The position numbers and the translations under genes were made by a program. Below, one piece after another: positions 44,870-55,017 of a DNA stretch of 64,000 bases. Source of the DNA: Haematococcus lacustris (Eukaryota; Chlorophyta; Chlorophyceae; Chlamydomonadales; Haematococcaceae); contig JASKMD010000011.1 of the NCBI GenBank assembly GCA_030144725.1, positions 7,336,812 to 7,400,811 of the forward strand, given 5' to 3'. The notes beneath the pieces were generated by a model that was not told where the DNA came from, searched no databases, and worked only from the letters and a program-made list of their open reading frames with translations. Each line of letters opens with the position of its first letter. Positions within the stretch are counted from its first letter, which is position 1.

Positions 44870-45495
44870 GGGCAGTGGACTCCTTCTTGGGCAGTGGACG
44901 ACAGTGAGAATGTGAACAATGTGTAGTCATGGCACTGCCATGTGATCAGAGATGGCTGTATGTTGTAATGAAGTTGTAACAGAGACTATAGTGTATAGCC
45001 CACCCTGATTTGCAATACCTAATGACCAAGGACCACAGCTATATGAAGTTGGAATGATAGTGACCCTACCCAGCTGAAGGGGTTGAGTCATGGTGGGTCT
45101 GAGTCATGGTGTCAACAATGCTGCAGTTGCGCGCCTCCCTCAGCCCCTCTCGATGTTACCAGCACCACCCCTGCCCACTAGCTGAAGGGGCTCAGGCAGC
45201 ATCAGCCGTCATGGTGTCAACAATGTTACCAGCACCACCTCTGCCCACCAGCTAAAGGGGTTGCTCGGAAGTGCACTGGGCCACCATGCCAGCAATGCAT
45301 TCCAGCTGTGCCGACCCTGTCAGCATCAATTGTTCTGTAGTACGCGTGGCCGCAAGCTGCAAGTCTGTATTCCGCGAGATGCAAGGCTAGATTACAATTT
45401 GCAAGTTCTAATCCGCCACCGATCCTAGCTGCATTCCAGCCGTGAACAATCAGTCAGTATCTGGCTCCGCGTAAGCCGCAACGTTATTATGAGCA
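44870..45495. other. no gene; short direct repeats
   Basis: About 620 bp between the KDZ remains and duplication A copy 2. It contains a CTTCTTGGGCAGTGGAC doublet near 44866-44895, and two copies of ATGGTGTCAACAATG followed by TTACCAGCACCACC and AGCT(G/A)AAGGGG between 45104 and 45260. The last 50 bp encode the divergent tail of the copy 2 tail-anchored protein. Confidence 0.45.
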
Positions 45496-47762
45496 TTACT
45501 GACCCGAGCCGCTAATGAAGATGAACCACTTCCTGCGGCTGTCTGCTGTTCGACCAAAAGCAGCCAAAAGCAGGAATACTCCCATCACTACCACGTTCAA
45601 AATGCCCACCACCGCCAGGATGAAATCCACGGAGCGCGGCTGTGAGGTACCAAGCTGATAGCCCATGTTTACAGCTGGAATAAGCTGGTTAACCGCAAGA
45701 CGATAGAGCAGCGCCTGGGGGCTGGGCACCACCACACCTGCAGCAGAACATTTACTGGACCTTGAGATGCATTGGCCCTGCACAGGCAAAGTGCATCACA
45801 CCAACACGACAGTAGATGGGCGATGTCGTGTCTGGTTAAACATTCACATCATGACAACCACCACGCCTGCCAGCTTGCACAAGCTTGCATGTCCCTGATA
45901 AGACATACACTCAGGTGCACCACATGCAGAGCAGACGTGTCTACCACCGTCAATGGTGTCATGACAACGCACCATCTAGCTGACGCCTCTCCATAATGGC
46001 GATCTGCCCATTGGCCTTGGCGGCCTCCTCCTTCGCCTTGGTGGCCTCCTCCTTCGCCTCGGCAATCCCCTTTTCCAGCTCGAGGATTATGCTTTTCAGC
46101 TCGTCCACACCATCATGCACAGCCACCAACACTTCTGCTTGTCTTGCAAAGTGTTGAGACAAGCCAGAAGGGGTTGCAGACAGGCTGCCTGTAAAGCACA
46201 CACACACAGAGGGTCATTGCAGAGCTCATCACAGACCTTCACACAAACCCCTATGGACGCAAGAATGTGAGAGGTCACATTCAAGTCAGCAGCATGTGGC
46301 ATTGCATGCACACCTCAACTACAGGGCATCACGTATACACCGACCATCACTTCTAGACTCATGCTCTGGCAAGCATCGCACATGCCTCTCCACACTAGAC
46401 CTGTGTTACAACTATATAGCTCGCTATGCTTGCTGATCTGCTACATAGCTCACCCCAAAGCCTTGGCTGCCCCTGCAGCCAAATCCAAGCCATGCAGCAG
46501 TTGACTATTATACCACGCCACCCTGAAGCCCCTACGTATCCACTCACCTGCTGCGGCAGAGCTTGAAGCGCCTGCAACCATGGACAGCAAAGACAGTTTT
46601 CACCGTCAGTTCAGTTGTGCGCAGCTGTAAATATATGGATTTGCATCAAGTTGTGACAAGCAAATGCTGGACAGCGCCAAGCACATGACACGCACATGGC
46701 AGCAACATGCGGCGATGAAGCATGGTATACATGGGGGTCAGTGACAAGGATGCATGCAAGGTTGATGAGGTTGTGAAGCAAGCCGGACAGTGCATCAGAA
46801 GCAAATCATGTCAGTATCACACTTGAGCCGCAGATGTGATGTCTATATCTAACATGCGAGATAGCGGTGCACGGTGTAAGGTTTCAAGTGCAATGTATTG
46901 TGTGTGATGAAAGTGAATGATGCAAGGTTTCAATCGGAGTGGATGTACATTGTGATAGCAGTGCATGATGATAGCACATGCAAGTGTTGCACATGCGGTG
47001 TTTAATAGATGGCCATAATATGTAAGTATGCATGTCATGTTGTGCAGCGTAGATGCAACGCTCAATGTATCAGTATTCTGACCATTATAACCAGTGGTAT
47101 CGTGCATGTGCTGTGTGCACACTGTGGGCACATGCATGCTTGTCAAGCTGTGAGCATTTATGTGTGCGCCATGTTGTGGCGTGGCAGGGATTGTTGTCAA
47201 CGTCAGGGGCACGCTGTTACATGTAATCAATACGCGGCAATGAAACACGTTATGTATGGGAGACATGATGGCTATATATACGTGAGTTAGAGGTTCACAC
47301 TGTGATACAGCAAGCACGTCTTTTGTGCTGGTCAGCATGCTGACCATGCCCTTGCATGCTACTGGCATGCAGCAAGTACACTGAGAGCATGTGGTGCTGC
47401 TGCGCATATGCCAGGGGTGCATGTGTGCATGCTGATGCGTGAGGATTTACGTCACGTGTGCCACCTCCTGGTCCTGCTGCATTAAAGAAATAATCATACT
47501 CGCCGCCAGCGGGGGGATGCCAGATAAGGTTGGCACCATGCTCCAGCGGGAAGCTTGTGCCAACGATATCGCCATCATTGGTTTTCAACCTGCCCCCTGC
47601 CCCAAACTCAGATTCGATCAGCTTCAGCAACTCAGCAGTAACCAGAGTATGGATGGAGATACTTGTGGCGCTCCCTTCCTTCTTGACATTCACCCCTGCA
47701 AGCACCAGAAGGCGTGCGCAGAAATTGTCACCCTTCTTCACATGTACCCCACCATACTGCAT
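45496..47762 (-). CDS. tail-anchored coiled-coil membrane protein, copy 2 (4 exons)
   Basis: Paralogue of the 28598-30914 gene with the same structure: minus-strand exons 47465-47762, microexon 46548-46571 (24 bp), 45973-46188 and 45496-45737, all junctions in phase 1. The coiled-coil exon is 63 bp shorter: two 7-residue units remain (EEATKAK, EEAAKAN) against five in copy 1, so exactly three heptads differ and the reading frame is kept. The membrane segment FILAVVGILNVVVMGVFLLL is kept. After it the proteins diverge completely (RTADSRRKWFIFISGSGQ here, a Pro-rich tail in copy 1), because duplication A ends at that point. N-terminal domain substitutions are few. Function unknown; tail anchoring is inferred from the single C-terminal membrane helix. 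Confidence 0.65.
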
Positions 47763-48170
47763 ACATTAGCAGACCAGCTTTTGAGTTGCAGAGCCCAGGC
47801 TGTCCCCACACAAGACACACCACCGCAGGCAAGTCACTGGCGTAAGCCTATAACACCAATACCTGAACTGCACCCTGGTCTTGGCTAAACAGGGAGTTCA
47901 ACTACTGCCTAGTTATGTACTCACACTGCATGGTCACAAGATGTTCTTTGGCTTGGAGGAGCAGCTGACCACGGTTTCTGATGTCGCGCTTCCAATGCCA
48001 CCCTACAACGAGAGCAAATACAAATGCTTAGTCGCTGCAGATGCACACGGCCTTACGCTTACAGAGGATTTTAGGCTGCTGTGTGAGGTAGGTTTTGCAC
48101 ATCACAAAAGCTCACCTGCGTGCTGTATCCGTGTCGTCCTGTTCGCGGAAACCTACAGCCTGGCTTTGTA
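45552..48170. repeat. duplication A, copy 2
   Basis: Direct-orientation copy of 28651-31317, about 17 kb away. It is shorter by about 50 bp, mainly through loss of three coiled-coil heptad units. Similarity ends after CCTGGCTTTGTAG near 48170. Confidence 0.93.
47881..48087 (+). CDS. possible exon divergent from the tail-anchored gene, copy 2
   Basis: Counterpart of the 31033-31239 frame, 69 codons ending at the same GTAGGT donor-like site, with one visible amino-acid change (Pro to Leu in LEEQ(P/L)TTVSD). Later exons not found. Confidence 0.33.
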
Positions 48171-48554
48171 GCTCAAACCTGGTTCGAACCTGCAGCCCAA
48201 AAACATAGATCAGCAAAGTCCGAAAGTTGGGGCCCCAACCGCCAGCTCCGTCAAGCCGCAGCCGCACCCAGCCGCACTAACCCGACTCTCCCAACACGTT
48301 GCGGGGGCAGCCACAGCGCTGGCTCCCCTGCGCCCGCCCCCACCCCGACGCTGAACGCTCCTCAACAACGCAATGCAGCCGGGTAACCCACGCCGAGAGC
48401 GGGGCGCAGGCCACACCGTGTTTTGTAGTTCAGCACGAGCGGTGCTGCCCCGCAGCCAGCCCAGCCTATGCGAAGGCGAAGCCGCCCTGGTCAGCCTGCT
48501 CCCCTGCGTGCATCTCAACGTGCAACCCACGACCAGCCGGAGCTCTAGGACCGC

Positions 48555-48775
48555 CGCATCCCAGCCCTGCCCCACCCCCTCCCAGCATTGCGTTGCCCCT
48601 TCCCTCCCTGCCCAGCCCTGCCCCACCCCCTCCCAGCCCTGCCCCACCCCCTCCCAGCCTTGCGTTGCCCCTCCCCTCCCTGCCCAGCCCTACCCCACCC
48701 CCTCCCAGCCCTGCCCCACCCCCTCCCAGCCTTGCGTTGCCCCTCCCCTCCCTGCCCAGCCCTGCCCAACCCCCT
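48555..48775. repeat. C-rich minisatellite, inverse of 35340-35660
   Basis: Tandem CCCAGCCCTGCCCCACCCCC and TTGCGTTGCCCCTCCCCTCC modules. This is the complement of the unit at 35340-35660 in the 4.85-kb element. It sits just before the left end of duplication B copy 2. Confidence 0.85.
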
Positions 48776-48779
48776 GCGA

Positions 48780-49490
48780 TGCTGCCACACATGGCTCACC
48801 TCTTCTTGAAATGAGGCATACAGCATGCATGCATGCCTATGACACCAGTCCGTGTCAGTGAGTGTGAGGGGTGTGAGGAAGCAAAGGTGTGAGGGATGTG
48901 AGGAGGTGAGGGGTGTGAGGGATGTGAGGAGGTGAGGGGTGTGAGGGGTGTGAGGAGTTGAAGGTGATAGTGGTATTAGAGGTATTGAGGCATAAGAGGG
49001 TGAGGTGTCAGTAGTGTGAGGTATGTGTGGGTGCAAGGGTGGGAGGGTGGGAGGCATAATGGGTGAGGAGGTGGCTGCTGCAGCGGGCGTACAGTCTGTT
49101 GCATGCGCTGGGTCAGCACTGTCTCAGCCACCGCCCAGCCCTGCCCTGCTGCTCTGCCGCACCTGTGAAAGCGCAATGGAGCGCATGGCGTTGAAGAGAG
49201 CCAGGTCGTCATCAGCAGTCATGCTGGCCAGTGGCATGCCAATTAACTGGTCGCGACGACTACGACGGCTGCTGCTGCTGCTGCTGCTGCCGCTGCTGCT
49301 GTTGCTGCTGCCGCTGCTGTTGCTGCTGTCGCTGCTGATGACAGCCGCCTGTCTGGCTTGGAGGATGCTTTCTGTGCCAATGCTGGCATCCACAGTCACA
49401 TTCAGCAGCTTTGAAAGCTTGATGTAGCCCTTGCTTTCTGCATAACGTGCCTGTTGCTGCCCCTCCTTGATGGGCGTACACGGCATTGTC
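48780..49490. repeat. duplication B, copy 2, left part
   Basis: Matches 21353-22023 in the same order, including GAGGGGTGTGAGG repeats and the CTGCTG run. It ends abruptly at GGCATTGTC, where the LINE begins. Confidence 0.92.
49124..49486 (-). pseudogene. LINE-truncated copy of the Ser/Gln-rich ORF
   Basis: The same protein segment as 21657-22023 (KEGQQQARYAESKGYIKLSK, Ser-rich tract, SMTADDDLALFNAM). Its N-terminal side is lost because the LINE inserted at 49490 and 139 bp of the parental sequence are missing. Confidence 0.6.
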
Positions 49491-49576
49491 CCAGCCCAGC
49501 CCCCGGGTCATTGGGGGAACGCTGAGCTAAGTTATCACCCAGTGTCTTACCCCCTGGCTGGTGCTTTGCTGACGTC
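49491..49576 (+). promoter_or_regulatory. LINE 5' leader
   Basis: 86 bp between the inferred element start (CCAGCCCAGCCCCCGGG) and the first ATG of ORF1. LINE internal promoters normally lie in this region, but no specific motif was recognised and the leader is very short. A later in-frame ATG (at about 49625) could be the true start. Confidence 0.35.
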
Positions 49577-52500
49577 GTGCCCCTGCCTGCGCCTTTGGCC
49601 CCCCAGGCTGCCACGGAGTACCCTATGGAGCCAGTTGCTACCTCTCAGCTGCTGGCGCAGGTGCTGCAGCGTTACATTTTCTCCTCGGCCCAGCCCCTGA
49701 CCAGGGACTCCCATATCCAGCCCCAACCCCTTCAGCACTTCAGTGCTGGGGCTTGGTTTGTCCCTTTGGGCCGCCTTTGCAGGGAACGCTTGCAGCTGTA
49801 CCAGCAGCAGCACCCCCTTCTTCCTCCCCCCCAGGCCGACGTTGCAGCCTTTGTTGAGGCCTGCAGCACAGCCCTTCTAGCCCGTAAGCAGCGTGAGGGC
49901 AGGGCAGTGGCCTCCCTGTCTTGCCTTCACTCTGCAGGACACCCCCACCACGGTTTGGTGTTGGTGCATGACCACACCAGTCCAGCAGGCAGGAGCCTAG
50001 ACGCCCAGCTGATTGCCCAACCCTCGCTTCGGGTGCAGTTCCTTGGCGAGACCCTGTGGGTGCCTGTGGAGCCTCTGGATCCAGGCCCCCCCCCTGGGGC
50101 AGTCAAAGTGGTCATCCATCACAACAGTCCCCTAGCAAGCAAGGTGGGCTTGGTGGCAGCCCTGCTCAGGGCAGTGGGGTATGAGGTCAGCCCTGCCCCT
50201 CCCCCTGGCCTGCCTGAGACCCTGCAGCTGTCCTCGGCAGCAGTTCTTAGTGAGCGCCTGGGAGCTCACTCTCGCACCAGCTGTTTCAAAGGGTCAGAGG
50301 TGGGGAATGGGTGCGTTGTGGAGGCCATAGTGACCACCCCTGTCGGGGACGACAAGCTGACCCGCCTTCCTAGCAGGTTCGCCACACCCACGGGGGGTTG
50401 GGGCAAGGTGCAGGTCTTCCAGCTGGGTGGGGACTCCCGGCCCCTAGAGGACCCCCTCTCTGACCCTGAGCAGCTTCTCAGGCCCCCTCAGGGGCCTGCA
50501 GGCCAGCCTCCCCCCCCACCGCCCCCTCCACCCCCTCCCCCTCCACCCCCTCCCCCCCCCCATTCTGGGCACCCGCCACGGCGCCCTGATCATCCCCCTG
50601 ACCAGTCCCACAACCTTCCTGCCACCCACCCTCCCTCCTCTGCACCTTCTGGTCAGCCTACTACCCCTCCTCCCCCACCCCCACCTCAAACAGGGCAAGA
50701 CCATACCCCTCCCTCCCCGGCTGAGCAGCCCCGCCTCCTCCCCCCCCAACACCAGCCCCCCCCTGCCACCCTGAGCCCTGACCCTGACCAAGCTGCTGCC
50801 ACCCCCACCCAGCGCACCGCAGCGGGGGGTGGCCCGGCCAGGCCTGAGGTGGCCAGGGTGGTGGGCGGCTCCCAGGGGCAGCAGCAGCAGCCGCTCAGCC
50901 CTGCCACCCTGAGCCCTGACCCTGACCAGGCTGCTGCCACCCCCACCCAGCGCACCACAGCGGGGGGTGGCACGGCCAGGCCTGAGGTGGCCAGGGTGGT
51001 GGGCGGCTCCCAGGGGCAGCAGCAGCAGCCGCTCAGCCCTGCCACCCTGAGCCCTGACCCTGACCAGGCTGCTGCCACCCCCACCCAGCGCACCACAGCG
51101 GGGGGTGGCACGGCCAGGCCTGAGGTGGCCAGGGTGGTGGGCGGCTCCCAGGGGCAGCAGCAGCAACCGCTCAGCCCTGCCACCCTGAGCCCTGACCCTG
51201 ACCAGGCTGCTGCCACCCCCACCCAGCGCACCACAGCGGGGGGTGGCACGGCCAGGCCTGAGGTGGCCAGGGTGGTGGGCGGCTCCCAGGGGCAGCAGCA
51301 GCAACCGCTCAGCCCTGCCACCCTGAGCCCTGACCCTGACCAGGCTGCTGCCACCCCCACCCAGCGCACCACAGCGGGGGGTGGCACGGCCAGGCCTGAG
51401 GTGGCCAGGGTGGTGGGCGGCTCCCAGGGGCAGCAGCAGCAGCCGCTCAGCCCTGCCACCCTGAGCCCTGACCCTGACCAGGCTGCTGCCACCCCCACCC
51501 AGCGCACCACAGCGGGGGGTGGCACGGCCAGGCCTGAGGTGGCCAGGGTGGTGGGCGGCTCCCAGGGGCAGCAGCAGCAGCCGCTCAGCCCTGCCACCCT
51601 GAGCCCTGACCCTGACCAGGCTGCTGCCACCCCCACCCAGCGCACCACAGCGGGGGGTGGCCTGGCCAGGCCTGAGGTGGCCAGGGTGGTGGGCGGCTCC
51701 CAGGGGCAGCAGCAGCAACCGCTCAGCCCTGCCACCCTGAGCCCTGACCCTGACCAGGCTGCTGCCACCCCCACCCAGCGCACCACAGCGGGGGGTGGCA
51801 CGGCCAGGCCTGAGGTGGCCAGGGTGGTGGGCGGCTCCCAGGGGCAGCAGCAGCAGCCGCTCAGCCCTGCCACCCTGAGCCCTGACCCTGACCAGGCTGC
51901 TGCCACCCCCACCCAGCGCACCACAGCGGGGGGTGGCACGGCCAGGCCTGAGGTGGCCAGGGTGGTGGGCGGCTCCCAGGGGCAGCAGCAGCAGCCGCTC
52001 AGCCCTGCCACCCTGAGCCCTGACCCTGACCAGGCTGCTGCCACCCCCACCCAGCGCACCACAGCGGGGGGTGGCACGGCCAGGCCTGAGGTGGCCAGGG
52101 TGGTGGGCGGCTCCCAGGGGCAGCAGCAGCAGCCGCTCAGCCCTGCCACCCTGAGCCCTGACCCTGACCAGGCTGCTGCCACCCCCACCCAGCGCACCAC
52201 AGCGGGGGGTGGCACGGCCAGGCCTGAGGTGGCCAGGGTGGTGGGCGGCTCCCAGGGGCAGCAGCAGCAGCCGCTCAGCCCTGCCACCCTGAGCCCTGAC
52301 CCTGACCAGGCTGCTGCCACCCCCACCCAGCGCACCACAGCGGGGGGTGGCCTGGCCAGGCCTGAGGTGGCCAGGGTGGTGGGCGGCTCCCAGGGGCAGC
52401 AGCAGCAGCCGCTCAGCCCTGCCACCCTGAGCCCTGACCCTGACCAGGCTGCTGCCACCCCCACCCAGCGCACCACAGCGGGGGGTGGCACGGCCAGGCC

Positions 52501-55015
52501 TGAGGTGGCCAGGGTGGTGGGCGGCTCCCAGGGGCAGCAGCAGCAGCCGCTCAGCCCTGCCACCCTGAGCCCTGACCCTGACCAGGCTGCTGCCACCCCC
52601 ACCCAGCGCAACGCAGCGGGGGGTGGCCCGGCCAGGCCTGAGGTGGCCAGGGTGGGGGGAAGCCCCCAGGGGCAGCAGCAGCAGCCGCTCAGCCCTGCCA
52701 CCCTGAGCCCTGACCCTGATCATGTTACTATCACCCCCACCCAGCGCACCACAGCGGGGGGAGGCTCGGCCAGGCCAGAGGCGGCCAGGGTGGAGCAGGT
52801 CTCGCGGGCACAGCTAAAGCAGCAGCCTCACCCCGCTGCCAACCCCAAACTTCCCACCGCAGGTAGAGGTGGCACGGCTTGGGTCGAGGGGGCTCGGGAG
52901 CTGCAGGTGGAGAGTTTGGCTTCCCGTAGCCCCAACCCCGGCTTTGAGGCGGGGATGGAGGCGGGGGTAGGGGCAAGGGCGGGGGTAGTAGCGGGGTCAG
53001 AGGTGGGAGGAGAGGATGGGGCGGGGTCAGGGTCAGGGGCCAAGTCAGGGGCTACAGGGCGTGGGCTTATAGGTTTGGGAATCCGCCCGTCCGCTCCCTC
53101 ACGTGGGAGACATCCCCGGTTTGTTTGCTCTTGGGGCCCAGCTGTTACGGAGCGTCCCGGGGGCCAGTGGCTAGGCCCGTCATGGGCTGCCCAAGTTCCC
53201 TCAAGGGGTGACACAGAGCAGCGGGGTTGGGGGACAGGAGTAGGGGTTGGGGTTACAGCTCGGTCTGCGGCGAGGGCCCGGGAGGGGGCTGAGGTTTGGG
53301 CTAGGTCTGGGGCTGGGTTTGGGGGGGTGGATGGGGCTGGAGCTAGGGCAGGGGCAGGGGCAGGGGCAGAGGCTGGGCCTGGGGTTGGGGCGGGGGCGGG
53401 GGCTGAGGATGTGGATGGGGCGGGAGCAGGAGCTACAGTTGGGGCCAAGGTTGAGGCTGGGGCCAGGGCTAGGCATGGGCCTGGGGTTGCGGCTGCGGCT
53501 GGGGCTGGGGCTACGGTAGCGGCTGGGGCTGGGGTTGGGGCTGGGGCTGGGGCTGGGGCTGGGGCTGGGGCTGGGGCTGGGGCTGGGGCTGGGGCTGGGG
53601 CTGGGGCTGGGGCTGGGGCTGGGGCTGCGGTTGGGGCTGGGGGTGGGGCTGGGGCTGGGGCTGGGGCTAGGGCTGGGGCTGGAGCTGCGGCTGGGGCTGG
53701 GGCTGGGGGTGGGGCTGGGGCTGGAGCTGCGGCTGCGGCTACGGCGGGGATTGGAGCTACCCCGATGGCTCTGGACTGTCCCCGCCTTTCCCACCCCCTG
53801 CTCCCTACCATTTTCCCTACGTCCACCACCTTCCAGCCCAAAGCCCCAGGGGCCTTTGTGGCCCGGACGCACCTGCCTCCTTTTGTACCTGACCCCATGT
53901 GTCACCCCCCTCCTACCTCTCTACCTTTTGTGCAACCCTCTGGCCCCCCCCACCTCCCTTTGGCCAACCCTCTTTCCTTTTCTCCTCTCTCCCTCCACCC
54001 TAAGGGACCCATTGCCATGAGCTCCCCTCCCAGTCCCCCCCTGCCAGCCTCCCCTCGCCTCCCATGTAGCTTGGGGCTGCTGGAGAAGGCCATAACCAAG
54101 GGCGCGGTGCTGGCCTCCAGAGGCAAGGTTGCGGCCAAAAAGCTCAGAGCTGCCACAGCCAGGGGCCTAGTAGCGGCCGGGCAGTGGGTAGGTGGAGCCC
54201 CTTCCGGCAGCCCTCCCTCCCACATGGACGCTGAGTTAGCGGACCCCGCCGCCCTTAGTGTTGGCTCCACCCTTCCCCTCCCAACGCAAGAAGTCATTCC
54301 CTCGAGCGGGGTGGACAGCCGGCTTGTCTTCGCGCGAGGCCGGGCCGTAGAGCTCCATGGCAGTCAGCCTCCTCGCAGGTCTGTCAGCGTGGCTAGGGCC
54401 TCTCCGCGCCCTTCTCCGGATGACAGGAGGGCCGTTAGGGAGGAGCGCCAGCGGGAGGCTCAGCGTTGGCCTAGGGGAGGCTCTACACAGCCAGCAGCCC
54501 AGCTAGCCCAAGGTGGGCCTCGCCGGCGCCGCTTTGGCATTCTTTCTTCAAGTTCTAGCTCTGATGAGAGGGAGGCTCAGCTTTGGCAGCGGCAAGCCGG
54601 CAGGCAGCGTGCTACCCACCTTGGCCGAGGGACCCCACACACACTCCGCTACGGCCTGCTCAGCCCCACCACCAGCCTAGCCAGCTCGCAGGGGGCCTCT
54701 GCCAGCCCTGTAGTTGAGTCACCTTGCCCCCAAGAGGAGAGGCACAGGGTGCCAAAGCGGCAGCAACCAGAGCGAGTAAGTGTCCAGGATGAAGAGGGTC
54801 TGCTCTTCGGTCCTCTTCCCCCTCGGCCCCCACTAGCCATCTATAGTCGTGAGCCCCGGGTCCGCCTTCGTCGCCCTGGGGCAAAGCTGGCTTGCATTGA
54901 GGCCACTTCCGTCCCTCCCCCCATCCCCCACCCCCTGTCAGGTCAGCCTTCTCCTCCTAGCCCAACCTCCCTCCTCCACACACGCGTAGCCCGCGCGGGG
55001 GCTAACCAAGCTTAG
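49577..55015 (+). CDS. LINE ORF1 protein with 15 tandem 46-residue repeats
   Basis: 1812 codons, expected to be the RNA-binding partner of ORF2. Residues about 1-310 look like folded protein (SQLLAQVLQRYIFSS, VPLGRLCRERLQLYQQQHP, GLVLVHDHTSPAGRSLDAQL). Then come poly-Pro (about 310-390), fifteen 46-residue repeats (about 393-1082), an Ala/Gly run encoded by GGGGCT units (about 1310-1395), and a basic/Ser-rich C-terminal part with a possible folded segment, EKAITKGAVLASRGKVAAKK. No zinc knuckle or coiled coil typical of L1 ORF1 proteins was recognised. ORF2 begins two bases after its TAG, so ORF2 is probably translated by reinitiation. The frame is intact across more than 5 kb of repetitive DNA, which argues for selection until recently. 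Confidence 0.85.
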   Translation: MPLPAPLAPQAATEYPMEPVATSQLLAQVLQRYIFSSAQPLTRDSHIQPQPLQHFSAGAWFVPLGRLCRERLQLYQQQHPLLPPPQADVAAFVEACSTALLARKQREGRAVASLSCLHSAGHPHHGLVLVHDHTSPAGRSLDAQLIAQPSLRVQFLGETLWVPVEPLDPGPPPGAVKVVIHHNSPLASKVGLVAALLRAVGYEVSPAPPPGLPETLQLSSAAVLSERLGAHSRTSCFKGSEVGNGCVVEAIVTTPVGDDKLTRLPSRFATPTGGWGKVQVFQLGGDSRPLEDPLSDPEQLLRPPQGPAGQPPPPPPPPPPPPPPPPPPHSGHPPRRPDHPPDQSHNLPATHPPSSAPSGQPTTPPPPPPPQTGQDHTPPSPAEQPRLLPPQHQPPPATLSPDPDQAAATPTQRTAAGGGPARPEVARVVGGSQGQQQQPLSPATLSPDPDQAAATPTQRTTAGGGTARPEVARVVGGSQGQQQQPLSPATLSPDPDQAAATPTQRTTAGGGTARPEVARVVGGSQGQQQQPLSPATLSPDPDQAAATPTQRTTAGGGTARPEVARVVGGSQGQQQQPLSPATLSPDPDQAAATPTQRTTAGGGTARPEVARVVGGSQGQQQQPLSPATLSPDPDQAAATPTQRTTAGGGTARPEVARVVGGSQGQQQQPLSPATLSPDPDQAAATPTQRTTAGGGLARPEVARVVGGSQGQQQQPLSPATLSPDPDQAAATPTQRTTAGGGTARPEVARVVGGSQGQQQQPLSPATLSPDPDQAAATPTQRTTAGGGTARPEVARVVGGSQGQQQQPLSPATLSPDPDQAAATPTQRTTAGGGTARPEVARVVGGSQGQQQQPLSPATLSPDPDQAAATPTQRTTAGGGTARPEVARVVGGSQGQQQQPLSPATLSPDPDQAAATPTQRTTAGGGLARPEVARVVGGSQGQQQQPLSPATLSPDPDQAAATPTQRTTAGGGTARPEVARVVGGSQGQQQQPLSPATLSPDPDQAAATPTQRNAAGGGPARPEVARVGGSPQGQQQQPLSPATLSPDPDHVTITPTQRTTAGGGSARPEAARVEQVSRAQLKQQPHPAANPKLPTAGRGGTAWVEGARELQVESLASRSPNPGFEAGMEAGVGARAGVVAGSEVGGEDGAGSGSGAKSGATGRGLIGLGIRPSAPSRGRHPRFVCSWGPAVTERPGGQWLGPSWAAQVPSRGDTEQRGWGTGVGVGVTARSAARAREGAEVWARSGAGFGGVDGAGARAGAGAGAEAGPGVGAGAGAEDVDGAGAGATVGAKVEAGARARHGPGVAAAAGAGATVAAGAGVGAGAGAGAGAGAGAGAGAGAGAGAGAGAGAAVGAGGGAGAGAGARAGAGAAAGAGAGGGAGAGAAAAATAGIGATPMALDCPRLSHPLLPTIFPTSTTFQPKAPGAFVARTHLPPFVPDPMCHPPPTSLPFVQPSGPPHLPLANPLSFSPLSLHPKGPIAMSSPPSPPLPASPRLPCSLGLLEKAITKGAVLASRGKVAAKKLRAATARGLVAAGQWVGGAPSGSPPSHMDAELADPAALSVGSTLPLPTQEVIPSSGVDSRLVFARGRAVELHGSQPPRRSVSVARASPRPSPDDRRAVREERQREAQRWPRGGSTQPAAQLAQGGPRRRRFGILSSSSSSDEREAQLWQRQAGRQRATHLGRGTPHTLRYGLLSPTTSLASSQGASASPVVESPCPQEERHRVPKRQQPERVSVQDEEGLLFGPLPPRPPLAIYSREPRVRLRRPGAKLACIEATSVPPPIPHPLSGQPSPPSPTSLLHTRVARAGANQA
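50757..52826 (+). repeat. 15 x 138-bp coding minisatellite in LINE ORF1
   Basis: Unit of 138 bp (46 codons): TLSPDPDQAAATPTQRTTAG, then GGTARPEVARVVGGSQGQQQ, then QPLSPA. Units are nearly identical in the middle; the first and last two differ most (NAAGGG, DHVTIT, a Gly/Ser/Pro change), the usual pattern of an array growing from within. Units 7 and 12 share a Thr-to-Leu change in GGGTARP, which suggests duplication of a five-unit block. Confidence 0.95.
53520..53760 (+). repeat. (GGGGCT)n coding array in LINE ORF1
   Basis: Hexamer GGGGCT array, pure from about 53540 to 53625 and imperfect around it. It encodes alternating Ala-Gly in ORF1. The period keeps the frame at any copy number. Confidence 0.93.
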
Positions 55016-55017
55016 CT

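Noticed and set aside
50444..52723. 759- and 671-codon minus-strand frames opposite LINE ORF1.
   Set aside because: They are shadows of the 138-bp coding repeat (138 is a multiple of three). The plus-strand frame also continues into non-repetitive protein on both sides.
50757..52826. Assembly stutter as an explanation for the 15 repeats.
   Set aside because: Units carry distinct variants (end units, two Thr-to-Leu units, synonymous CAA/CAG differences), so they are not simple duplicates of one read. Exact copy number still needs long reads.
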